A stretch of 64,000 bases of DNA. It comes from Bugula neritina (Eukaryota > Bryozoa > Gymnolaemata > Cheilostomatida > Bugulidae). The position numbers and the translations under genes are program-made. How positions within the stretch are numbered: position 1 is the first letter of the stretch; the number at the start of each line of letters is the position of its first letter. The notes beneath the pieces were generated by a model. It was not told the DNA's origin. It saw only the letters and a program-made list of their open reading frames with translations, and made no database searches. The DNA lies in assembly GCA_964035545.1 (NCBI GenBank), contig OZ037765.1, forward strand, positions 12,084,698 to 12,148,697, written 5' to 3'. Shown piece after piece: positions 54,744 to 64,000 of the stretch.

Positions 54744-54962
54744 CGCACACGCACACACGAACGCACACACACACACTTGAACGCACACACACACACACAC
54801 ACACACGCACACACACGCACACACACGCACACACACGCACACACACACACGCACACACACGCACACACACGCACACACACGCACACACACGCACACACAC
54901 GCACACACACGCACACACACGCACACACACACGACACACACGACATACAAAACAAACACACG
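54744..54962. repeat. (AC)n microsatellite with 10-bp higher-order unit
   Basis: About 215 bp of AC repeat in which every fourth or fifth AC is GC, giving a regular cacacacacg decamer repeated more than ten times between about 54,805 and 54,930. The long Cys-Val and His-Thr frames on both strands are artefacts of this repeat. Confidence 0.95.
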
Positions 54963-55139
54963 CAATACTGTACAGCTACTGTGATTTTTCGGTTAATCAC
55001 AAGTGTTTAAATTTTAGTTGTTGGCTGAAGTTATAGTCATTTTAGGAAACACAACTTCAAATCAATTTCTCATCCCGCAATAAAAAAATAGCCAACCGTA
55101 AATAATCTCCTATGCGGTATACCTGTGGCTGTGCTTTGT

Positions 55140-55455
55140 TTTGGAAAGAAATATTAGTATAATACCATTAGACTTAGTATTACTATTAGTATGCTTGCAA
55201 TTACACCTACGGCTACCGAAAACTTGCATCAAGTAAACTTAGAGGTGATTTTAATGTTATACAAGTGCAACTTTTAAACTTCTGCAAATGCAACCTTACG
55301 TTCACAGGGGCTTTAAGTTTTAGTGGGCGCTACAATTTGAATTTATCATTTTATAAATTTATTGCCATCACTATCAGTATCAGTATCACTATCAGTATCA
55401 GTCTATGGTTTATGAGTATGACTAACTATGACTACTACTACTAGTAGTAGTACTG

Positions 55456-55497
<42 letters not shown>

Positions 55498-56120
55498 GTA
55501 CTACTACTACTACTACTACTAGTACTACGTCTACTGTGCTAGTACTTGTACTATCACTATGAGTATGAGGCATGAGTATCAGTATGTCAACTCGAATTAA
55601 TATTTGTTATTTATATTCATATTGATATTCATGTTGACTCTTACTCTTAGTCTTAAGCATTGATTTTGAATCAGTGTCTTTGAGTGACTTGGTGACTGTG
55701 AGTGATATTGACTTTGACTCACTGAGAGTAAGTTTGAGTGATGTTGAATTTGATGCTCATACTTATACTTATAGTTATAGTGATAGTCAATGTCATACTG
55801 ATACTCATACAGTCATACTGATACTTATTATTACCATTATCATTATGCTAATTTTACATGTCTGATAGTGATAGTGAATGTGATAGGTAATGGTGATGTC
55901 AATGTCAAATTGTCATAGTGATAGTCATAGTCAATGTCATTGTGATTGTCTCGGTCTGTGTCAAAATCATGATCATGATGACGATAGTCATTGTCAAACT
56001 GAACTCAATCAGTTAACTCAAAGTCAATATGACTCTGACAGTGACTGTGTGATGCTGATACGCATGCTGGCGTAGTCAAGTGTAATATCAATATGAATTT
56101 AAAGTAAATATATTAGAATT
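55140..56120. repeat. Cryptic simple-sequence region with (ACT)n core
   Basis: Nearly 1 kb built from short words such as agtatcactatcagtatcag, tagtgatagtcaatgtcat and a pure (TAC)n/(ACT)n block at 55433-55530. Triplet and hexamer periodicities drift gradually along it. Open frames at 55674-55865 and 55890-56075 translate to low-complexity Ser/Asp/Tyr/His and are not genes. Similar weaker tracts lie at 30.2-30.4, 33.1-33.3, 34.2-34.7, 56.2-56.8 and 57.7-58.0 kb. Confidence 0.8.
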
Positions 56121-57128
56121 ATAATCATATGAATATTAATATAAATATTATATTTATTGACAATATAACATGTTTTACTCTTATTGCTGGCCACATTAAC
56201 ACCAATGTCGATGGGTATTCATTGAATTTGATGGTGATAGTGATACTGATAAGTGATAGGTGATAGTGATAATCATAATGATAAGTCAAACTCAATGATT
56301 ATTACCATTATTCATTATGTTAATCATTAAATTTAATCATAATAACGATAATCACAATTAATCAAAATAAGAATGTGATATCATAGTCATAATCATACTG
56401 ATAATGATATTGAGCCTGATTTAATTAAACTTAATGATACGCTCACTCACTCACCGTCATTGCTAAAACTAGCTAGTAATATGTTTAGATAAATATTTAT
56501 ATTTACCCCGTCCATTTTGACCAAGACACCAACAGCAGTACTAAGTTTAATGTCTTGCACTTCTACTTATAGTAATATTAAATTTAGTAATACTAATACT
56601 AATATTAATACTAATAGCCTTCACAGGACAATTAATATAAATGTATAATTATCAATACTCAATAGCCATATGCTTATACTTATAGTTATAGGTATACACT
56701 TACTTGATATGCATAATGATGATGATAATTGTAGCACTCGTGTTCAGATTGATATTCATATTGTAAAAGTGATACTAATATTTTCATTTACTTTTAGTTA
56801 GCATTTGAGTTTGTCATAAAGTAAGTAAATAATAAATATACATTATATTATTGTTTAAATTATCATTATGCCTTCAACATGAATATAGAATATCATTTAT
56901 AAATATTGATCAATAATTTAATACCAATGTAAATCTATATAGTAATAAGATGAAGATGATAAAACTAATTTACAAAGTTTTGGATTGTTGGTATTTATAT
57001 TGTGGTAAAATTGTGTATAGTATAACTAATGCTTATATTTTTCCTTACTAGTATTAACTTCATTCCCATGGAATGCGTGTTTTCTTAGATATACATCATT
57101 ACATAGCCATAGTATTGTAACAGCTAAG

Positions 57129-57698
57129 TGTTATGTTGGCAATGATGGGATTAGCTATTATTCCCAGCTACTTACTACTACTGACGTGACTGGATTAGCT
57201 ATTGTTTCTGACGGCTCACAGGAATACTTATATAATCAAGATAACCGGGATTTCCCTGCGAAGTTCGCTCGATTCGAGCGATTCTTTTATTCTAGCCCTG
57301 CGAATCCCCTGCGATTCGAGCGAATTCCCTCGAATTCGCTCGGAACATTCTGGTGGGAATGTTTCCCAATGTATAAAAGGGAGCCCTCAACACAGTAGAA
57401 TCAGTCTTCAGCCAGCAGCATAACAGGACACATCTCGGAGCTACCAAGCCAGGACAATAACACACTTAGTTAATTATCTTATACTTTGTTTACCAGTTTA
57501 CTAGTAAGTTTTCCATACATGTAAGGAGTTGTCCTCCCTAACTGCTATTTTTGGATTTATATATATTATGGAGTAAATAAAGGGGATTGTGAGTATTACA
57601 TTTCTTATTTATTGTGCATAAATACCCTCCTACAAAGAGTCACTGTGTTCAATCAGCTAACAACCCACACCAATAATTGCATGCAGCGAATCATAACA
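57129..57698 (+). mobile_element. Probable solo LTR of a retrotransposon
   Basis: A 570-bp unit begins TGTTATG and ends CATAACA, a perfect 7-bp terminal inverted repeat with the TG...CA ends of LTRs. Inside, in correct order, are a TATA box with GC-rich flank (gtataaaagggagccct, TATAAAA at 57372-57378), a CAG-rich start region about 30 bp later, and AATAAA at 57576-57581. There is no adjacent gag-pol coding sequence and no second LTR within the window. The bases just outside (ctaag and ttcta) do not form a clean target-site duplication, so the edges may be off by a few bases or one flank has diverged. Superfamily (Ty3/Gypsy or Bel/Pao) cannot be assigned without an internal region. Confidence 0.7.
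57317..57342. repeat. 11-bp inverted repeat in LTR upstream region
   Basis: cgagcgaattc and its reverse complement are separated by four bases, about 30 bp upstream of the LTR TATA box. A related ttcgctcgattcgagcgat lies 50-60 bp further upstream. The CpG-rich composition contrasts with the surrounding AT-rich DNA. It may be a binding site for a dimeric factor in the element's promoter. Confidence 0.7.
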
Positions 57699-59379
57699 TT
57701 CTACGCATAAAATTATTACAATATTACGGTGATACCAATAGTTATAGTTGGTAATTGCAATATGAATAGTAATAGTAATAACAATGCAAAGTTATAGTTC
57801 TGATTCTCTTTGCAACTACACTTACTGAAACACATATGATAGTTGTAGATACAGTGAGTAAGATTAATATTTGAATAATACATTTACGCACTTATAGATT
57901 TGTAGCCATAAGTAGAATTCATGAAAAAATAATCATAATTATACTCTATAAATTATAGTGATGGTCATTCATCATGATTATGCTCGGTCTTATAACTGTA
58001 CTAAAACTAATGGTAACAGTAATGGTAATAGTTTGATACTTTGCTAAAAATATGAATTATTCTCTTTCTACAATTTATTTTACTGATCACGATAATCGTG
58101 TTTCACCTTTTGACTATAATATATAAGGAGTCTAGCATCCAACATGGTTTTTTCATATGATAGAGTGGCAAGTAAGAAAACATTATAGTCACTAAATATG
58201 TCACAAAAGGGTCAAGTTGCGTTCTTAACTGCCTCCATTCACATATACAGATAACATATATCATAAACATCTATGTGTATGGGCATGTGTGCGTATACAG
58301 GAGTATATAGCGTTTTTGTGCAATAGAGTTGATTGCAAGATTTGCTTGCTAATTGATAATTCCTAAACGAAATACTGTGTGCCTTCTAGAATGGAAAAAA
58401 AGCAGATGACTCTTGTTTATTCTCGAACTGTTTTTAGATTTATTTTTCCTTGAAAATTACAGTACTATTGCTATATTGAAATGTTTGACTTCAAGGTTTG
58501 GGCGTGCCTTGATTACAATTGTCCAATGTGATGTTTTCTCACTAAAATGTAGTTTTATGACGCGGCCAGGTTTGAGCTTCATACTCACCCATTTGTTCCA
58601 TTTGATCATTCTTTTCTAGGTATTGCTCGGGTAAGGCATTCAAATAAACATAGTGAATCATCTTTGATATTGTGGTGTATTTTGGTTACTTGTGAATATT
58701 GTTGGTCTAAATATTTTGCGGAGACATGCCAAGTTTTTAAGGCACCAGCAAAAACATTCTTTTGAGTTGTTATTAAATATGCTCTTTATGAAAATTCAAG
58801 AATAAAGGAAATTATTTACCATATTTTATTGTGCTGGAACAATGTGTGCAATCCTAACACTTTTCGATAATTGAATGCAATTACACATATTTTTAGAAAC
58901 ATAATTAATTATTCTGGAGCAAAAATATTAGTTTGCATACTAAACAAAGTAAACGCATCTCAATATTTATGCTTCTAAATATATTATTCATGCTAAGAAA
59001 TAATCTTTTCTAAATATCTTTTGAACTTGCTGGTAATTTTTAAGTTAGTTATACAAAAGTTTACTAAGCTGAAAATAAACTTGTTTTTAAACTTACTAAA
59101 TTGTTTAGCATCATAGTAATAGCTTTTTAGATTATATGAAGGCTGGAAGAAAAAGTTTGATTTAAGCAGGATTATTTTAAACAATAACACATTGAGTTCT
59201 GATAAACTCAGTTTAAACTATGCTTTGTTTAATTTGTTAATTATAATTACTGAAACTTGTTGGAGATGCAGAAGGCAGTCTCTGTGTATAGATGACATGC
59301 TCTGGCAGTACTACTATTTCCCTAGCAGCATGTTGGAAGCACTCGGCATTTTATAGCCCCAAGATCCTGCTCAGTGGTC
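57699..59379. other. Intergenic, between solo LTR and SINE copy 2
   Basis: AT-rich with a weak simple-sequence stretch at 57.7-58.05 kb. No coding exon, RNA gene or transposon end was recognised. Confidence 0.5.
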
Positions 59380-59588
59380 ATTACCAAATAAACTCGCGCA
59401 AGTTTATAGTAACCATCCCTGTGAGAAAACCCCTGATAGAAGGGGTTTTTGTTAAATCAGGCTAAGAATTTATTCAGATGAGCAATAATAACTGGATGAT
59501 CTTCCTAACATCACCAATGGCCTTTGTCAGGGTTCGAACCCTTGACTTTGTGCTTACTAGGCAAACGCTCTAACCCGTCTGCTCTCAA
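59380..59588 (-). mobile_element. tRNA-derived SINE, copy 2
   Basis: Read on the minus strand, the tRNA-like head has an A-box segment (gcagacgggttagagcg) and a perfect B box (gggttcgaaccct). It then carries gccattggtgatgttagg (59504-59521 on +), identical to copy 1, and a second core from ttctatcaggggttttctc to actataaac that aligns with copy 1. The second core contains a 9-bp hairpin (aaaacccct/aggggtttt). It inserts about 100 bp upstream of the DUSP19-like ATG. Its better-preserved B box suggests it is the younger of the two copies. Confidence 0.8.
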
Positions 59589-59683
59589 ATCATCATGTTT
59601 AATTACTTATACTTCTTATTTATCTTGCGTCAGTTATTTTTTTTCCTTGAATTAGCACAAGTATCTATCATTTTCAGAAAGGA

Positions 59684-60590
59684 ATGAGTCTCGGGTTAAA
59701 TAACTGCGACTTGATAAGAAAAAAGTCGAAGTTAAAGCCAACTACTACCCTAGTGACTACCTGTGCTGGAGTTCAATACACAGAACAATTATCAGAAATG
59801 ATGAGACACAGGCATTGCAGTCGCCCTGCGAACCTTATTCTAGAACATAGTACACACCCAGGTTTTGTTATTGACACAAAACCTGATTTAGACATTGGAG
59901 TGGTAACCAGCAACCTACTAATTGGTAAGTTTTAATGTTCAAGTAATTTTATATTGGGACATTTCAATTGGATGTAGCAAAGTTGAACCTGCTCACTAGA
60001 TATGCCACTGCTTTGCTTGCTATCAAATTTAATAGTAGTTTCATGAACATTATTGTTAATCAATAACCAGCTTTGAATTTGTCTTTGCAATATACTTTCT
60101 GACTAGAAGGTATTATATATGGAGCATTTCTAGTTAATGTTAACAATTGTGCTTATCATATTTATACCTATTTTCTAATTGTGTTTTTTTAGGTTCAATA
60201 GATGCAGCAAGTGATAAAAAGCTTTTAGAACTGCACAAAGTAACTCACATCCTATCCGTAGCCCCATTAAAGAACTACCAAGTTCCCATAGAAGCAGAGC
60301 ACCTATGCTTGGACATTCTTGATTTGCCAGATACTGAGCTTAGTGACTACTTCGCAGCAGCATTTGAATTTATAGACAAATCTATTAGTAGTGGTGGCTG
60401 CATTTTAATTCATTGCAACGCTGGTGTATCCCGTTCAGCAGCTATAACTATTGCCTACCTCATGCATTCTAAGAGCATGTCATATGACTCAGCGTGGCAA
60501 CTTCTCAAAGAAAAAAGACCAGCTATAAATCCAAACATAGGATTTATTTTTCAACTGAAACAATTTGAACATCAGAAAATAAACAAATGA
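59684..60590 (+). CDS. DUSP19: DUSP19-like dual-specificity phosphatase
   Basis: Exons 59684-59924 and 60193-60590 join in phase 1 to give 212 aa, near the 217 aa of human DUSP19 (SKRP1), an atypical DUSP that regulates JNK-pathway kinases. The first exon holds a basic N-terminal extension (LIRKKSKLKPTTTLVTT) and the lead-in KPDLDIGVVTSNLLIG. The second holds SIDAASDKKLLELHKVTHIL, the general-acid loop LDILDLPDTEL (Asp), the P-loop HCNAGVSRS (catalytic Cys and Arg present) and AITIAYLMHSKSMS. KEKRPAINPNIGFIFQLKQF completes the catalytic domain. KVTHILSVA and DLPDTE match DUSP19 better than other atypical DUSPs. There is no MAPK-binding rhodanese domain, as expected. The ATG follows a pyrimidine tract and cag at 59,670-59,680, so a 5' UTR exon may exist upstream. 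AATAAA lies about 20 bp after the stop. Confidence 0.92.
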
Positions 60591-60900
60591 GTATTTATGG
60601 TGAGAGAAAAATAAACAATAATGATAAACTTTAACTATATCCTCTACTCAACAAATATATTATGTCTCTATTTTTCTAAATATAAATGAAAAAAAAAACA
60701 AACAGACTATTTCTTTATTTGAGTCTTTGCTCTCCACACCCTTTCATCGCCACCCTGTTTCTTTTAGGTCCACGCTAAAATTAGTAAAGAGAACAGTTAT
60801 AAATTATTGTGTTGAAAACTCAAGAACTTATCAATAAACATACCTTGTAGCTAGCAGTATTCATCAGAATCAATTACATGGTAGTAATAGGCATGCAAAT
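60591..60900. other. Convergent 3' region
   Basis: 310 bp between two converging stop codons. AATAAA on + lies near 60,611, and AATAAA on - is at 60714-60719, so both poly(A) signals fit in this short space. Confidence 0.55.
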
Positions 60901-63900
60901 TTAATCAACATTGTATCCAAGTATTTCACAAACCTTATTCCTGTAAGTTTGCCGAGAGTTGAGAAAAGAGAAATCTATTTTCTCTGAAGGCTTACAATGC
61001 TCGGAGCTATATTTCATGTTGTGATGAGCACTGAAGCAGTAAGGACATCCACCTTCATAGTATGCCTTCCTAGCTTTGTCACAATTAACGTTTTTGTGCC
61101 CAATGGAATTACAGAGGCTGCAGGACTTGTGGGGACAATCTTTAACAAAATGTGATGTTTCACCACAGAAAAAACAACGAGGACCAAATTTTTGTGAAGA
61201 TCGGGTCGAGTCTTTCTCTAAACTGTAAAAAACAATACAAATACATATTCAGAGTGTAAATATATAGATGAACATCATACTGAGTTGCAAACCTGTAGTA
61301 ATTAATGTTGGGAACACATTTGCTGGTATTTAATAAATGCAACAATATCTATGTCAAGAACAGCGTATTATGTTGAATATTTTAACTAAAAGATTAGCTT
61401 ACTCTACAGTGAATTTTAGCATGCCTTCTTGCCGTCCACTTTCTGGCTCAACTTTGCTGATAGTTCCCCTGAGTTTTGGATTGTTGGAGGGTAGAACACC
61501 ATCTCCCCTGCCACTGTTGACCGTTGATTTAGGTTCTTCATCAATGGTTGAAGAGCCTTGAAAACATGACATTACACATCAATACAATCATATTATAACA
61601 TGTTCATGTTATCATGTCAAAACAAGTTGTGTGAAACCACTTACCAGTAGGCGCCGAGATCACTGTGTTGGCTTCCTTAGATTTCACCGGTGTATTTTCT
61701 TTGTCTCCTCTCAAGTCATTAGAGCTTTGTAATATACAACTTATTGGTGCAAATCCACTAACTGGCCTACTCCCTGATGCTAAATAGGACCTAAAATAGA
61801 GCTTTCACTTTTTATTTCTTTATAAATGAGCTTTTAATGTCATATATTTCTAAAACATGTTACTAGTGCCTTGAGCCATTACTCCACAAAAGGACAATTT
61901 TTATCAACAAAAACAATGCCATCAACCAAAATTGGAAATTTACAAGAGGAAATATACTCATGCAGTATGATATAGATGTTTTGAACGCAAGATAAACTCC
62001 CAGTACTTTACATAGTCAGTCTTTTTGAAGAGTGAAACACATAACACAGTTGCCCACACTCATAGCAAAGGCTATTCTTGACTACGTTTATACTTTATGA
62101 CATATGTAATCATTTTATTTTAATTCCTAACCAATCTTCTTACCTAATTGCTTTTTGATCAACTCCAACATTACAGATTTTACCCCGAGAGCTACTCTCA
62201 GTCGGGATCTTTTTCTCTGGAGAGGAGGAAATGACTGAGTCATCAACTATGCTAGAAGGTTTCGAGTCCATTGCCTTCTTTCTAAAAATGATTATGTAAT
62301 AAAAACATTACATAGAGTAGTTAAAGGAAAATATCCCTATGTGCAGCAGGTAACAGTTATATTGAACTTCTCTCATTAGATCCAATAGCAAATCCCAGCA
62401 AATAAAAATATTTCTAACAATGACTGCAAACAAATATGTTTTCCAAACCATTACGAGAAAATTGGTTAATTAAACTACTTAAAATGTTACACAGAAAAAT
62501 AAAATTGTTTTGCTACTGTAAGACATAAACTACATAACAATTAATTCTCTGCCAATCATTGCTAAAATAAAGGTTTTTTTTTTTAAAAAATAGGTATACA
62601 TTTCAGATGGCTATTACACTCTGGTTTTAAACTGAAGCCCATCTACTGCTCCATCAATCAAAACTATGATTAAATATAAGAAAATGACGATTCCATACTG
62701 AGTTGAGGTACCGATGATTACAACTTAGCAGTTATATTAACTCTACTAGGTGGCTGAGAATAAACAATGCAGCAGAAAATAAACTCTTATTTTTAACTTG
62801 AATTGAACGATTAGGCAAACATGTTTATTAGCAAACACCGAACTCATTGTATAGTGATGCAAGTAGTTTTAGAATGGTTTTTTCAAACACTTACATTCTT
62901 TGTTCCTCATTAGCCTGGTCAGAAACTGAACCTCCAGAACTGATGTAACTCTCGTTTTTGTCACCACCATTTTGGTGCGTAGCCACAGGACTAGGAGTTG
63001 TCATCTCATCGGTAACATTACTAGACTGAAATTCATAACATATAAAAGAGATAAAGATTTTTTACTTGCATATATCCTATTATTCAACATGAAACAAAAT
63101 ATGCACAATAACTTTTTAGCCCACGATTATACTAGTATTGAATAATCACTAATCCATACATTTCCATACTGAATTTATAGCATTGAATCTCAAAACCTAT
63201 ATCCATTACTTGCCAGAATAAAATGTAGAAGAGATTAGAGATCAAAATTCTCAACATACACTTGCCTTTGCACAGTAGTAGCACTCCCTAATAATTAGTA
63301 AAACTTATTGAATATAAAAACTCACTTCAAAGGTGGCTATTCCACTAGATTCCTTTGAAATAGAACTTAGGTTATCTGGTGGGCTAGAAAGCGCTGAAAT
63401 TGGACTCGAAGTTAGGCATTGTTTTGGGTCATTGCCCACTTTAGACACCTCGTCAGCCCCACTGTTCGCAGCAATCGAGTTCAACTGTGACAATCCAGAT
63501 GTGTTGGGAGATTTTAATTCAAAAGTCTGATAAGTTTCTATTCCTAAACAAACATAACATTAGAAATTAGTTGCTCAGTTATAAAACAGAATTAAAACTT
63601 GCTTCACATATTGCCGCAATTGTCAAAAATTCAGACAGCTCTTACCTCCTTCTGCAGTGTGTTCTTTTGTAGTCTGCATTGCATCTGGAAGGGACAGAGA
63701 GAAATCTGGAAGCTCCTTGGTTACAGGTGGAGGAGGTAGTAAAGTGCTAGAAGGCATTTCAAGAGATGGTGTTAGAGACTTAGATGGCACCGGATTGTTA
63801 TGGGGGGTTGTCAAAGTGCTGGCAGTTGATTGCAAGTTGTTACCAGATGGCAGGGAAGCATTTGCAGTTGCATGAGAAAGATTTACAGGTGATTGGGGAG

Positions 63901-63957
63901 CATTGAGATCACCTGAGCCAGATGGAGCATTTGCATCAGATAGCACAGTCGCTGGAC
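60901..63957 (-). CDS. CCHC zinc-knuckle protein, C-terminal part (partial)
   Basis: Seven exons with fully consistent phases: 63646-63957, 63326-63543, 62895-63025, 62144-62281, 61645-61790, 61403-61556, 60901-61222, ending GYNVD and TAA (about 472 residues visible). The first five and most of the sixth encode a Ser/Pro/Thr/Asn-rich disordered chain. The last exon carries CFFCGETSHFVKDC and CSLCNSIGHKNVNC, two perfect C-x2-C-x4-H-x4-C knuckles joined by PHKS. A third, extended Cys/His cluster follows (CPYCFSAHH to EHC). Closely spaced knuckles bind single-stranded RNA, and the arrangement recalls Air1/2 and ZCCHC7 of the TRAMP RNA-surveillance complex. Outside the knuckles I recognise nothing, so the family is not assigned. 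The 5' end lies beyond the window. The acceptor at 61,557 is pyrimidine-poor but phase supports it. Confidence 0.82.
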
Positions 63958-64000
63958 CTAAAATAAAAGCTAAGATAGTAGATTATAAAGCAACAAATAT

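Noticed and set aside
54693-55010. Cys/Val-rich and His/Thr-rich frames on both strands
   Set aside because: Pure translation of the AC microsatellite.
55674-56075. Ser/Asp/His/Tyr-rich frames
   Set aside because: Translation of cryptic simple sequence with no splice or family support.

Overview
This window is nuclear DNA from an intron-rich, AT-rich animal. The genes are split into short exons with GT-AG introns, and the predicted proteins are metazoan (Scribble, YTHDF, fibrillarin, a DUSP19-like phosphatase, a kringle protein). The combination of an animal heme peroxidase of the plant/fungal superfamily, tRNA-derived SINEs and a solo LTR suits an invertebrate. A lophotrochozoan such as a mollusc is my best guess, but the sequence alone does not prove it.

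Layout. 1-736 (-): start of a secreted kringle gene that runs off the left edge. 1,665-3,486 (+): a three-exon gene for an unrecognised protein of 155 residues. 4,246-30,681 (-): a complete Scribble gene, 45 coding exons whose lengths sum to an exact reading frame (about 1,902 aa), with LRRs, LAP-specific region, tyrosine-rich linker, four PDZ domains and a coiled-coil/disordered tail. 31,337-33,604 (-): fibrillarin, four exons, 309 aa. 33,911-37,152 (+): a YTHDF m6A reader, five coding exons, 519 aa, head-to-head with fibrillarin across 306 bp. 37,153-48,130: an 11-kb AT-rich gene desert holding one SINE and small palindromes. 48,131-53,494 (+): a probably secreted protein with a 355-residue Arg/Pro/Gln-rich repeat region joined to a plant-type peroxidase domain. 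53,495-59,683: repeat-rich intergenic DNA (microsatellites, cryptic simple sequence, a solo LTR, a second SINE copy). 59,684-60,590 (+): DUSP19-like phosphatase. 60,901-63,957 (-): C-terminal part of a CCHC zinc-knuckle protein that continues past the right edge.

Exon boundaries were placed by hand from splice signals, reading-phase agreement and protein-family similarity. No alignment or transcript evidence was available. The genes do not form one pathway. The most unusual items are the repeat-peroxidase fusion, whose distal catalytic Arg position holds Gln, the pYxN-like tyrosine motifs in the Scribble linker, and a two-core SINE family seen twice.
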